This document shows positions 36,701 through 51,700 of a DNA stretch of 64,000 nt, piece by piece. Positions within the stretch are counted from its first letter, which is position 1. Each line of letters opens with the position of its first letter. Origin of the DNA: Streblospio benedicti (taxonomy: Eukaryota; Annelida; Polychaeta; Spionida; Spionidae); contig CM032668.1 of the NCBI GenBank assembly GCA_019095985.1, positions 20,569,706 through 20,633,705 on the forward strand, in the 5' to 3' direction. The translations under genes and the position numbers were made by a program. Under the pieces are notes generated by a model. It worked only from the letters and a program-made list of their open reading frames with translations. It ran no database searches and was not told the origin of the DNA.

Positions 36701-39700
36701 GATACTTCCACAACAAAACTTCTCAATCCTTCATAACATGAACACATGGCATAGCCAAAAAAAGTCTTTTAAACACTTAGACATTGACTTAAATTACTGA
36801 CACTTGTGCTTGCTTCATTATCAATGTGTAAGCATCATCATTCGGCCATAAGCGTCTATTGGCATAGAAAGTGACTATATCCTTTCTGTGTACATTGATC
36901 CAGATTTTGTGATGGTCAATAACAGATGATCCAGACAGAGGTCCTATTTGGCTTCTCATGGACACACTTTCACTAAATACCGCTTATTACCTTTGGTAAT
37001 CATATTTTCTTCCCTTGCCATAGATACGTTGTAGAGATTTACTCCATATAAAATACAGATCTTTGGACTGAGAGTCAAACACTCAAAACTAACACACAAC
37101 CAAATTTTTTGGGACGCTTGACAGAACGTGTAGTGACGCCACATTTTATGACCAAGTCAAAAGCCGCAGTCATTAAGGAGATTAACACCAGTTTGTGCCT
37201 TTATCGACTACACGGCACGTCTTATTGGCGTTAAGTCACTTGTTGCAGCAGATCATTTCCATACGGTGATTATGTGGGGACACTGTAAGTGGAGACATGT
37301 CCATGCAAACTTAACCCACCTGCTAAGCCAGGGCCATAATATTGGGTTAGCTTAACCGCCAACAGTCGACATGATGACCAATTACTCGACGTTGTTATTT
37401 TAATGATGACAAAAGAAATCAATGAAATCGATGTTCAGCACTTTGGAGAGCATTTATGGTCACGTTGGGTGTTTTCTCATTTAACTGTCCTAAATCAAAT
37501 TTTCATCATGTGATCTGAAATTCGCAATCTTAGACTAAAAGCTTCTTAATAACATATCTATATTCATATATATGTTCATTATCTGTTACCTACAAAACAA
37601 TATTGAATAGCTCTGATGTACTTTTAAAGAACATTTAATGTCTGATCACCAAGTTCATGACCACAAGAACAATCGTAATTGTTTCAAGGAGCTTTATACG
37701 TAGATAAGATTAGATACACAAAAGTGTGAATCAATAAACAATAGTGATCATTACACCTGAACACAGTGGTAATTGTATGCTCTATTTACAGAAACTCTAA
37801 GTTGTATGATCTGTACAAGTCAACAAGTAAATAAATCTATCACTGATTCCCAAGTTTTAGTGTTCTGCCACGGTTTAATAATTTCAATTTTAATTTTGTG
37901 GAGTACATTTGCATTTAAAAAAATATTTTTCATTTTAAATATGCCTTTCAACACACAATTCAAAACAAGTCATAATAACAATCTATCCTATTAATCTGTA
38001 TTATTTCACTGCATGCCAAATATGTCCATAAATGTTATTGACAGTAGAGGCTGCGACGCTTATCACATTTGACGAAGATAAGATCAAGTAATCGAAGTGG
38101 TTATACAAGCAGATCTGTGATCCTGCATAAAGCATAACCATATTGGTTTTAGGCATTTTCAAACAGCGAAATTCATAAGAGAAAAAACAACCTGTTTTGA
38201 GTGAAAAAAAAGTATTTACCCAACATGAGATGCATGTGCGTTAAGTCATTAGTATCTTAGGATACAACAATAACTAAGGCACTTTTATCATTAAATTGTA
38301 TGCATCAATCAAAATGATCACGCCACAAATTCACACTTGGAATATATTCACAAATAAATAGAAGTATAGATCATGTATTGTAATTCACCTTTGCGGCGCC
38401 TTATGACGATCATAACTAGAATGATGATCAGCAAACCACCGATGACAGCCACCAGCAAGGGCAAGGTCACCTCCATTGTGGGCAGACAGGTGCTTTAGTT
38501 GGTGCACAGTCCTTACTGGCACTTGTACTCCATCATTGCACTACAGCACGGTAAGTTTGCCATAATTGTGATTACTTACAAGCCAGACGAGATGGTGACC
38601 TTATTAGCAAAATAACTCCTATCTCATGTTATTTCTTTCAAACTGGTGTGATTTTGTATCGTCAATTCTATACACATCTGTTTCAGTCTTGTTTTCAATA
38701 TGTACATCAACAGTAAGCAATGCTCTAGTCCCGTTTTCAATCATTCATTGAGTAACATGCAAATGTACTTAACAATTCTGTGTTTGTGGTAGCATTTGGA
38801 TGTGAATGTCACGTTATCCTGCTATCCAGCTGCGACTTCCACAGACATGTGCTGATGAGTTTGACAATTACACTGTAGCAGACTACACTGCTGCAATTCA
38901 AACAATTCAATTTGCCAGCATTCCCCTTTTCACTTCATGTGATACTTAAACACTTCTCTCTCCCTATGTTATTTTAGCATATTATGTATTTGTACCGATC
39001 TAATTTCTTCACTGGCCTCACTTCAAATATGGTAGCAGAGTGCCAAATATTCAGCTCAACTGATTTTCATTTCATCCCCCCGTGTGCTCAATGAGGAGCT
39101 TTGAAGCGAAATAACACCCTGTGGCAAGTTTTGTTGCTGCCAAATAATAATCTGCAAGGGTCAGCTTGGATAAAATATATGGCTATTGCTATTTTAAATC
39201 GGGTAAAATCATTGTAAACTTGCAACGATAAAATCCATAGAATAGCCAAATAGATCCACATAAAATGCTCAAAGTGTCAGCTGCTGCACAAAACACATCG
39301 AAACCAACAGCTGGAGGTTTTATTCCCTTGAATCCCCCAATGTACACCACAAATCATGGAACTTGAGGCCTTTGTTTTTCAAAAATGGAGTCTTACCATT
39401 AATGATGAATTTTGTTAAGATTTCCTTTGAGAATTAACTATCCAGTGCTCTTAATGAAATCTTAACACTGGGAATGTTGCAACAACAGAGCAAACTTGGA
39501 ATTTCTATGTTTAAAAAATTATATCCAAAGTTTTGCCTTATCCTTATATAATTATGCATTATACATAATTATCTTTATACAGTAATATTTTGTTTAAATA
39601 AATGAAAAGTAAAAACATTACTCATTGACTCTGATGCTGAAATCAATAAACACGGTATTTTATAATTTATGTTCCATCACTGCTGTCAGATTGGAATGCT

Positions 39701-42700
39701 AAGAATGCTCAACACTACTGCATTAGATGTCAAACATCACACTTAACTTCAAATTATTGAATAGTGGATTCCAATATACATAAAACAATTTTGTCATTGG
39801 AGAGCAAAAATTCTAAAACCCTTTGAAAAAAGTCCAACATTACGTTCAAAATCAAAAGGCCCATGGTCCAAGTTAAAATCATAATGTACTTTTCAAAGTT
39901 TACATTATGACACACACACACTGAAGATCGCGTCATGAATATCATCAAAGGTGTTCTAAACAAAGATTTCAAGCCAGACACATTGACAAAGAAAGTCAGG
40001 ACTTTCCAAATCCAAGGTTTCACAGTTATTCTGCCTAATAGTTATACAGTAAACACCAATAACAACCACTTTCAAATCACTAGAACAACCGTACAACAAA
40101 CGTGAAAACCTAGCTTGGCACCTCCTCTACAGCTAGGGGCACAACTGACCTTGCAGAGATTCTAGCCGCAAGGTAATTTTAGGTCTGCGGTGTACACGAC
40201 ATTTTGTATTTGATGTTGTTCTTCTTCCTATGCTATATTGTACCCAATCACAAAAAATTGTTCAAAAATGTTTTTATTGTCTACGACGTTTTCCGCATGC
40301 TGTGACTATTCTACAGTTACGGACACACGTCGTCGCACTGACTGCAGGGCTGCCAACCCCTCAATAGCCATTTTTGTACTCAGGATGCCCCAAATTAATC
40401 TTTTATGGGTATTCCGTGGTGGAACGGCAAACAGTCTACAAAAGTACTGGGTGTAAAAAGAAATCCATAAGCCCAAAACTGATATGTATACATATTTCTG
40501 GTGTAATGTAACCAATATTCAGGGCTATTAAACACCAATCACAAGCACACATATCGTATGTTGGGATGCAGTTCCTGTGCTTTTACTTCATAAAAAGTAA
40601 TTATTAATGAAAAATACACAAAGTGGGGAAATCTGTGTTTTGAAGGGAGAATTAGCATTTGGGTATTTTGGGTCGGAAATCTGTATTAAAACCCGACCGA
40701 CACATCTGTACTACTTGGCAGCCCTGAGTACGGCTGCGGAGGGAATTATCTTTTACCTTCAGAAGCGGACTTGAACTCCTCCTGCATCTCTGCCATCTCT
40801 GCCTGGACCCGCGCGAGGTCGTCCGAGAGGTCGCGGGGAAACTCGAGCCCCTCTCCGATGCCGGCAGAACCCAGCAGGTCGTCACTGGCCGCAGCTGTAA
40901 CACATTTGTATTCCTTATGAAAAATGTTTGGAAAGAAGTATCAAAATTTATTATCGTTGCATGGGATATCCGCAAAAATGTTTTATATAGAAGTATTTGA
41001 AATGCTTTTTGCACATATGCCATATGTTTTATATTCATAATGTATATAAATTTAATTTATATAATTTATTTAAGGTGACTTATAAGCCCCTAGATAGGGG
41101 TGGGTATAATTTGTATTTCACTCAGCCACTTCCGTCAATATAGTAACGGCATCACTGAATAAACATTTGATCCAACAAGAAAGAAAATTACATTCTGAAT
41201 GCTGAATGGAAGATGTATGTGTGCATTATCAGATATTTTTATTTCCAGTTTTTTGTTTAAATTCTCTTTTTTTTTTCTATCTTGTTTGTTGTTCAAATAT
41301 CAACTATCAAATTACAAATTAATTTTTTTCAAAGCAAAATAATATTTTGCACACTTCTTAGGTGCCTTTTCACACTAACTACTGGTACACCAACAGAGAA
41401 AAGTTATTTTCCAAAGATAATGAGATAAAAAAAAATGAGACCACGTGTTGTTCACTACATGACAAGACTCTTATATATATATTTGTTTAAATTGTGAAAC
41501 ATATTTTCAAAAATAGAATAGGGATGTTTACCCGGCTGATTTTCACTCTTCTCTGTTGCAGGCTCCTTTTTGTTCTCATCAGGCATCAAAATCATAATGT
41601 CCTCATCCTGCGCCTGGGATAGAAATTATTACGATTAGAAAATTAGACAAAATGGATTTTTGCATCATGATTCTTGGAACCGTGAAATGGCACCTGGTTT
41701 TATTTTCCATTTATAATCACATAGGATTTTTTTTTCTGGCAAATTAACATTTATAAATTGGGTGCAAAATATTAATATTTGAAGAATTTCAGATATTTAG
41801 GCTATAAATATAAAAATTGCAATAGATGAATGTCAATGAATTCTAAGTTCATTGATTTACCTTATTTATTTTAGGAGGCCGTTTAAATCGACTCTTGACA
41901 CCAGCAAGTCCACTTGGTTTCTTTCTACAAATTAAAGCCATAAATTAAAGATCATCTAAAATACTGCGACCAACTTGAAATATTGACTTTTCAGAATAGA
42001 TTGGAGTTGTTCGAAAAATTACTCAAACTTCGAAAACACTTTTCTCTTGGCGGATAAAAAAGAATTTCTTTCATAAAGCAGTTTAATCAGGGCAGAATCG
42101 TGAAACGAGTCCAATGCATCTAAAAAAACTATTTGTTTTCTTTCAATACTTGCAATATTTGAAAGAATGGATGTGGATTGTGAAGCGTTACTTACTTGGC
42201 GTTATTCACTGGTGCTGCTGTTTTCTCATTATTATTGTCCTCCTTTGGTGCAGCCTCCGGAACGTTCTCATTTGCCACATCTGCTGCCTGAAGTAATAAT
42301 TCCATATAAATATAATCATGTTCTAAATTAGTCAACATATTTTACTGTTTTCTTTACTTAAATTTTTTTCATCATCAGAGTTATGAAAAACTTTACAGCA
42401 CTATAAAACTATTTTCCAATAAAAAATTTCAAAACTAAATTAGTTTGAGAAAAAAACGTCCATAATAATAAATACGCAGTATATATAACAAACCCAACGT
42501 CAAGTAAGAGCCAAAATCTTTATGACAATTTTTTGCTTAAATGGCCATGTCATCTTGTGTTGCTCTAATTATTATTAGTAAATAATAAATAACAAATTCC
42601 ACATCATTGATAAAAGTTCCACCGTCCTTTCTAGGTAAATATGAGGCCTATGCTTTTTTTTAAATTTTGCATGCATACTTTGGTTAATAAAATAAAATAT

Positions 42701-45700
42701 TCTATGTTATTAACAAAATTTCCATTGTCCTTTTTTGGTAAATATGAGGCCTATGATTTTTTTTAAATTTTGCATTCATACTTTGGCTAATAAAATAAAA
42801 AAATCCACATCATTAACAAAAGTTTCACTGTCCTTTCTAGGCAAATATGAGGCCAATGTTTTTTTTATTTTGCATGCATACATTGGCTAAAGAAATATAA
42901 AATTCCACATCATTAACAAAAGCTCCACCATCCCTTCTAGGTACATTTGAGGGCAATGTCTTTTTTTTATTTTGCATGCATACCATGGCTAATAAAATAA
43001 AAAATTCCACATCATTAACAAAAGTTCCACCGTCCCTTCTAGGTATTATGAGGCCAATTCTATTTTTATTTTGCATGCATACATGGCTAATAAAATAACA
43101 AATTCCACATATTTAACAAAAGTTCTTGGTAAATACGAAGCCACTGTTATTTTGTTTTTGTTTGTACTCCGCAGCCATCAATTTTTGATGATTATAGCAG
43201 AGGGAGGCCAAGTGGTGTTGGTACATGGACCTCCACAGGCAGGCTAGGTAGCCAACTGAGCCTCGGGGTTGTGGAGGGATCACACTAGCTATAGTTTTCA
43301 AACTAGGTGAGTTCTTTTTACGTGCAGACGGGTGGCTCTTCTCTACACGGGACACGCCTTTTAACGAGGCTTCTGAATCTATCTAGCCGGGTACCTTGGC
43401 TGCTGCGGCTGTGTCGTCCTGGGGCTGTGGGTCTCGGTGTGTGGGGGAGCCGGGTGGGGACGCAGCCAGTGTCCTTGCGGGCTTGAACGGATCCACAGCA
43501 GCGTCTGTCGACTTCGGAGGCGGAGCGGGAGGGGCTACAAGGCACAGGACAATCAGTCACATCGTCGGTGGGTTGTGAGCAACATATAATAAATGAGTTC
43601 TTTTCATCTATAGCTGTATATTGGATATTAAAAATAGTCTAATATTTCAATGGCTGACAGTCCATCTTTTTCAAAGAAATGAGGTCATGACTATTTTTAA
43701 TATCCAATATACAGCTATAGATGAAAATAACTCATTTATCATATATTATCAAATACATAGCTAATGAACTTGTTTATTAGGGTTGTGAGTAGTTGTGAAA
43801 CACAACAGTTACACAAAATTAAAACTTTCAACATTTTTGATTTTACAACTTTAAGAGGTTGAAACCAACTTCTGTAAAACTCGCTCAATTGTAGTAAAAT
43901 TAAGTTTATTTACTTGCAGATGTTTAGTGAACGTTCATTAATTTAAAATCCTTTACATCAGATTCATTTGACACACAGTTAACGGAGACTCACGCGTGTT
44001 GGTGACAGGTCTGTCTGTTGGTAGCTGTTTCTTGCTTTCAAATGGATTGATATTTTCGTCAAAGTTGTCCCAGTCGATGTTGTACGAGGCCTTTGGCACA
44101 GGGATCGCCACTTCCTCATTACCATCCATAATGGGAGCCGGCTGAAACCAGTATGTACTATGTACTTACACATTAAAAAATATCCCATACACACGTACAA
44201 TCATAAAACTTATTGTTATGGTAAGTACTATACTGTTATCGAAACATTGCACGAGATATGATCATGTTAAGCAAGTTTAAGTCAATCAAATTTTAGAAAC
44301 TAACTCTGCACAGTATCTTTACTGATATTTTTACAAGATATTTCAGGCAGACAGCTAATTTATTTAAGACATTGACAATGAAGTTCATTACTGTATCAGG
44401 ACTCAAAAATATACTCTACATGCATTGTCACTGATTCAACTACTTCATTTGCATAAGCCTTTGCACAGGCATACATGTTGCAATACTATATTGGGTGCTT
44501 TGATTATTATGGTTCACTGGATATCCATATGCCTCAATATTAACTAGATCCCCAACTTAAAGGCCTCAATGGCAATTGCTTTGATGGGGTTTCCCATCAG
44601 TTTGGTGCTGCCACCTAAATACAGGAGTCAATGTGGCTGTTTTGCTGGTGGTGGGGAATCTCTATCAACCACATCATGCTTTTTACATAAAAGTTGTCCA
44701 GACTTTGGTATCTAGATCTATACAATCTCTGATCTTACTACATGTACTGCCAAACACAGGACAAAATTCAAACACTAACTTACTACCCCATACCCACCCT
44801 CGTCCCACAAAAAGAAGAAAAGAACTACTTAATTTTAACATTGAATGAAATGGGGATGGACATGGATTTCTTATTGACAGATAAAAAATGATTGATTCTT
44901 TAAAGAGATACTTACTTCTACAATGTTGGCTGCAGGTTGTGGTGTTGGTTCTATGATGGGTTCTGGTTGTTTCACAGGTGTTGGTTGTTTCACAGGTGTT
45001 GGTTCTTTCGCAGGTGTTGGTTCTTTGACAGGTGTTGGTTCTTTGACAGGTGTGGCTTTCTTAGGAGCTGCTGCTTTCTTCTTCAGTGGCTCCTTCTTGA
45101 CTGGAGGTTTTTTCTGTGGAGGAGGGGAGTTAGCAACAGCACTGGTTTTGGCTGGGATTCCCTCGTCGAGCGCTAGTGTCTTGGTGGTTGCAAATGGATT
45201 GAAATTGGCCTCATCAAAATTGTCCCAATCTATGGCGTATGAGGCTTTGGGAGGTATCGGTTCATCCTCTGGCTCGGCTTCACTTGGATTTGGTTCACAT
45301 GGATCAGCTACTGGTTTGGGTGGTTCTAATTCTGGTTCAGGTTGAGATGATTCGGGTTCAATAGGAGATACGTTGGATTCTACTGCAGGGGAAGATTCTG
45401 GTTCCTTTATAGGAACGGATTCTGATTCTTTGACAGGACTGGGTACTTTATTATCAGTTTGATCAGATACAATGTCTTTTGTTTCTTCAACTTCAGTAGG
45501 CTTACTGATTTCTTTGCTCCTCTGTGGTGTTGCTTTTTTCACGGGTGTTTTTGCTTTGGGAACTTTTGGTGAACTCTTAGGTTGGGTGCCTGGAAAATCT
45601 GTTGCCAGTGATTTCTTTGAAGCAAATGGGTCAAAACTGTCCTCATCAAAATTATCCCAGTCTATAGCATATGAAGCTTTTGGAGGGATTGGTTCATCCT

Positions 45701-48700
45701 CTGGATCATTCAAAGGCTCTTGAATTGGCTCTGCTTCCGTAGCAGGCTCCGGTTCTGCTAGTTTGACAGGTTCTGGCTCTGGTTCTGCTAGCTTGGCTGG
45801 CTCTGTTTCTGCTAGTTTGACAGGCTCCGGTTCTGCTAGCTTTTCAGGTTCTGGTTCTGCTAGCTTTTCAGGGTCTGGTTCTGCTAGTTTTACTGGCTCC
45901 GGTTCTGCTAGTTTAGCAGGCTCTGGTTCTGCTAGCTTTTCAGGCTCTGGTTCTGCTAGTTTTGCTGGCTCAGGTTCTGGTAGTTTGGCTGGCTCCGGTT
46001 CTGCTACTTTTGCTGGCTCTGGTTCTGCTACTTTTGCTGGCTCTGAATCTGCTAGTTTGACTGGTTCTGGCTCCGGGTCTGCTTGTGATATAGGCTCTGG
46101 TTTTGTCTCGACAAGAGTCGCTTCAGACTCTTGGACAGCACTTTCACTTTTAGCGCTCTCTTCCACAGTAAGATCTGTCGTCGTCTCGGGTAAAGAACTA
46201 TCCTCAATAGCAGAGTTCTGCTCACAATTCACAGAAACCTTTGACTCCTCGCTTATTTCTACTTGTTCTCTTTCTAATTCATCGACAGCGTCCTCAAACA
46301 GGTCACTGTCGGCCGTGGTATCCGGACTGAAGGCACGCAAAGCAGCAGACTCAGCACTCGGCAAAGCTGCTGACAGCTCGGGCTCGCCACTTTTGGCTGC
46401 CTCGGGCGTCGGTGGAATGATATTCACGGACACTTTAGCAAGCTCGTCGGTAATATCATCAACATCAGCAGTTTCTGTTGGCTGTTTTGTGTCACTGCTT
46501 GGTGGAGGTGGTGTCTGTGTCTGGTCACTTTCTACACATTCAGCTGCTTCTACAGAACTTGCCACCGGCTCCTCTGCTGGTAAGTCAGCAGCACTTTTGG
46601 ATGTACTTTCCTCAGCTATAAGTTCAGCATCTGCAGAGACCTTTTCTTCATTGACAATAGGTTCTGTTTTATCTGTTTTATCACTTACAATCTCTGGTGC
46701 ATTTATTTCTGAAACAATACTCTCAGATTTGTGTGATACTATGTTAGAAGTTTGATTATCAATATCACTAGTTGCTGTGGATTCAGCACAAGAACTGTTT
46801 TGCAACTGATCCTGTTCTTTCTCTTGTAGTGATTCTGCTTCACTACTCACAACTTCAGATTTTTTTACAGGAGAATTATCAACACTCAGGATTGGCTCCT
46901 CCTTGCAAACAGTGCTATCCTGTTCAGCAGCTTCTGTTCCACTGGCCTCTGCGGTTTGGGGTGTTTCTAGACAAGATGTCTGCGTAGGGTTCTCCTCGGA
47001 TATCACGGTTTCGTCCACTGGTTTCTGTGTAACTGGTATTTGGGAGGGCGAGTCCTCTGCAGAGGTAGGTTGTGGCTGAGGCAGAGGGGATGCGGCCGCT
47101 GGTTGGGACGGCGGTGAAGCAGGGGGTGGGGAGGAGGCGGGAGGAACAGCCGACTCCGCTACATCACTGGGCCGTGACGATTGCTTCACAGGAGTGTCAC
47201 TGAAAGCAGAAGTATTATAACATAATGCTTAAGGTAAGTTCCATAACGAATCTATTTGCATCATGTTGATGATCTAAAGTTCAGCTGTGATGAATCTATT
47301 GTCACTTTCACAGCAATAATATACCTTTTCTGTAAGTCAAAATAATCCCATAAAAGATCTGCATCCATAATAGTCAAAGCAATTGAAATTATGTCATATG
47401 CCCATTGCATACCGCATATAGGTGTGAGTCAAGCTCTTATCATCAGCAGTTACAGATACTCTACATATCAACTGAACTATGTCACACGGAACATGTAATT
47501 GATTCTATAAAACAGTTTTTATGCAAATTTTGACACACATTTTGACTAATTAATACCAATCATTATTACCAATCAACAAACAAGTCTTGATTAGTTACAA
47601 AATGTATCACACTAAAATTCTCAGCGAATATGTGACTATCTGCACCTCTCAGATTTTAGTGCACATTTACATAAAAATTTCTATTTCCTTTTAAGTTTAG
47701 ATAAACAGTTGACATACTAAACACAACCTGATTCTTAGGACGAAGTAATCATAAAGTGGAATAATATTTTTACGAATTATCTTACTATTACTTATATTTG
47801 ATATCATACAAACATACTACAGCAGCAAGCACCTATCAAAGTGGCAATTGTGTAAACATTATACAAACTTATCATTGCTACTTTAATGCGATTCAACGTG
47901 ACTTTTCTAAGATACCTGTATATTGAAGTATATAAACAACAGGATAAAGAATGATTTATGAAACTTTTTCTATCTTATTAATATATCTTATGCGACATTA
48001 GCTGGGCTTTTAAAAACTCGCATATTTTCAAATTCTAACATATTTCAAAACAGTAATAACTAATCTGTTATGGATCATAGTTTGGGATTAAATAAGGGCT
48101 TTATATATGCCAATATTCCTCATTCTTTGTTTGATTATGATAAAAAGAAGAATGATTTCAGCATTCACTTATTTTGTTTGCATTTTATCTCCTAAACTTT
48201 TGAACGCATAAATGAATCATAGACATAAACACCATAAACAAATACGATATTAAGAATAATCAATAGCAATCTATAAGGAATGATTATTTTGCTATATTTG
48301 CAATGAAAAAACAAAAAAACAATCAGTAATAATATTCTTAACTAATGCTTAATAATAACCATCACCTCACCTTACATTCTAGTATTCTGTAAACTATTTT
48401 TGTGCAATAAAAATAACTGTGCTTCTAAATTAACCTCTTGCATTTGTTCTATTTTGACAAATATCATTTTACACATCGTTTTAGAAGCAAGACTTCCACG
48501 TACCCTCCAAGCTTGAGTGTGCCGAGGAGTGCGCTCAGATCATCCAGGGCCTCGCCTCCGGCTGGGGGAGAGGACACTGCTGTGGGGGGTGGCGGGGTCG
48601 CTGCTGCCGGCTGCTGTGGTGTGGCCGCCAGTGGCTGCGTTGGTTTCGCAGGCGACGGGCTGGCTGCGTTTTCCGCAGGTTTCACACTGTCGGTCACCGG

Positions 48701-51700
48701 TGGCTCAGCGAATGCAACCTGCAAACACAGACAACATTCTAATGTGAATCTCCTGTGGAATTAGGTCTATTGTTTGTTTTCCTGAAATTTAGCACAACAG
48801 TGCTTGCTTATACCACAAGAAATAAAAAGATCCTGTTCTGAAATGAAAATCACAACTTTTATGTTATTTTCAGAAATTGGTTGAGATACACTCACTAATT
48901 CTTGTCAGATCTTGAAAAATGTTCTACTCCAGTTAGTATGCTAAACAAACCAAGTATCAACAGATCAGTATCCAGTAGACAGAAATCCCACGTGTGCATA
49001 TAAAGCACACTACTGAAGCCTTTACACTATCAGTCCATTATGATATTGGTAAATTATCAGTGCATCCACATATTAAAGAGAATTCTTTGAAGACGTACTT
49101 TCCATATATTCTATAAAGTCCACAGTTGATACTATTTGTGTGAACACTAGCAACAGACAGACTGAAAAACCTTTCATTTTCTTTTGTACAAATTTGCGTG
49201 GATAAATACCTTCAATTGATATCTAAATATCACCAACGACCTTCAATAGATTGTACATGTCCAGAGCCGTATTTGGTTATTAGTTTACAGCCTATATTAG
49301 TCATGTCAGTTGCCTGAGGTTGTTACTTAATAAGTTTGTAACAAAACATGGGCAATAGTAACTACAGTCAGTGTGCATTGTACTTTACAGCACAATAATG
49401 CATTTGAATATCTTATTCATAGATGTTCTATTAATAAAACAAAATGCATCGTGTCATTGAATTTTTTATTATTTATTGTCTTAAATCTTTCAAACCATAA
49501 TGCAAAATAAAAGATGAAAAAAAGTTAGATAAATAAAACAATTAAGAGCTAATGGATGTTTAATGCCTGCAGTCCAGTTAAACTAAATGACTTTTTTTTT
49601 CCCCAATCTTTTGAAATTATATACCTTAGGGTCATACAAATAATACTAATTACTGTCATTTCAATATATGATTCTTGAAACAGACTATAATCAGCAGACT
49701 ACACTGGTAGGTCAAAACAATTACTTTCACCAATAGAATGCTTTGTTTAGTGAACAAGATAAACATCAAAAACATCAAAACACAAAAATTACTTATACAT
49801 CTTTAAAAATTCAATGAAACAAACATGCTCCTTGTTCTTTATTTAAACCCCAGAAGTCTTTAAGCAAATCGCATTTGCCAAAATGAATTGGGACTGAAAT
49901 TCACCTTTCATGCAGATTGAAGAATAATCAAAAAGAAACAGCTTTTTATTCAATTGAATGTAAATAAGATCATACTAATATGTCTAAGTTTTACATATAT
50001 GAAAACATGCAAAACGCAAAACATGCAAGTAACAGAATAATAAAATATAGCAAGTTAAATAGCACCTACGTTTGTGCGTAATCCATTATTTCTCTGTAGA
50101 TTATAGCAAAAACACCCTCCACTGAATTATCATGTCCAAATAGAATTTTATGACTTTGGTCAAGCCCTTCACTCAGCAACATTGGTGGTTCACATGGCTC
50201 AAACTGTCATGGGCAGCGCTCACATTTACAGCTACCAATATATTGTTTTATATCTTTACAACCTTCCATTTCACAATATACACAATTTAAACTACCATTT
50301 GGATTATGTACCACTAAACAGGAAGGATAATAATCAACGATATGAAATGTTCGCTAATAACAATCATCATTATGTTATTAGGTATCACCATCTTTTACTC
50401 AGGACTCACAAACATTTCAAACTTTATTTACTATCTGCTCAACAGTGACCATCCAACCTGACTTGCGCATTCATCACTTATTTTCCACAAACTGTTCACC
50501 CAAATCACTGTGCTATTACTCTGTGGCTCTCATCTACTTGAATCTACTCTACATCACTGACACACTCAGTCTACCAGTTACTGGACCTCTATGGCCCTCT
50601 ATCACCCACTCCTCTCGCACTGTCACTGATGCCACCCTCATATAACTGCCCTCCCATCCCAAAGCATGTTCTGCCAAGACTTGGAGTTTTTAATTCTTAA
50701 AATCATGAAGATATACCGGGTAGTTCAAGTGACCTTGAGAAGCACACTACACAAATATAAGTTTTTCAACAAATTCATATCAAGAAAAAAAAGTTAACAT
50801 ATACTGTACAACAAAAAGTAAACAAATACAATGTCAAGCAACTTTTACAACCATATTTCATGATTCCTCCTCTCAAAATTTAGTTACACATCCTCTTCAT
50901 CACAAGCTACAAGATGACCTACCTTTCTGCTATTCAAACCACCCTTCCAAGAAGGTAACTTAGATGGACTTGGTCTCCCAGGGCGTACACTTATGCTACA
51001 TGAAGTCTTCTGCTCCAAAGACCTAGCCAAGTCTCCCACCAAACCCCTCTTTACTGAAACTTTCCTGCTTTGCATGGCTAAATCCTTTTACATATTAAAA
51101 TCCAAAAGTCTATTTCATCTATTTGAACCCCAATTAGGGGTTGGGTATCAAGTGTGAATCAATCAAGTTTCCAAATAGCAAACATTCCCAGTAACAGATT
51201 TAAATCACTATTAAACAATTTAGTTTATATATGCTGATTGTGCGAATAACAATCCAATCTACTAACTTCCTTTCACTAGTTTAGCACATTTCCTCTTTGC
51301 TCAGCAAAACAACAATATACTTACCTTTAGCTGCTGCAGCTGTGAAGAAATTCAAATGGCCCAATTAATGCACTTACTTGCCTAGCAATTGCTCTAGCTT
51401 CAGCCTACCTGCCAAACAATTGCTCATTAAAATTTTATTCCAAGTGACATGGTTCCCACATACTGGAGCACATAATCTCACCTGTGATGTGTTGTTATGG
51501 TGGCTGCCATTTTGTGTTGCCATGGCAACAAGAGATGCTATCTGCTGCTCATCATCTGGCTGTGCTGGCAATGTGCCTGTGCTAGGTGTATGACCTGCAT
51601 TGTTTTCAATACTATCATCAGTCATAATGCTCCATTTTTCTGAACGCTTTTGATTTTGTATATCCTCATTATCTTTTAAAGCCTTTTCTTCTTGTTTATC

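Noticed and set aside
39754-40023. 89-codon hydrophobic minus-strand frame
   Set aside because: AT-rich intron composition, no splice sites or start context.
42837-43076. 79-codon minus-strand frame with internal repetition
   Set aside because: Purely the product of the tandem satellite.
45763-46755. 330-codon plus-strand open frame rich in Gly-Ser-Ala
   Set aside because: It is the antisense of the TACC octapeptide and acidic exon; the minus frame has SDP repeats and splice sites, the plus frame only repeat-driven composition.
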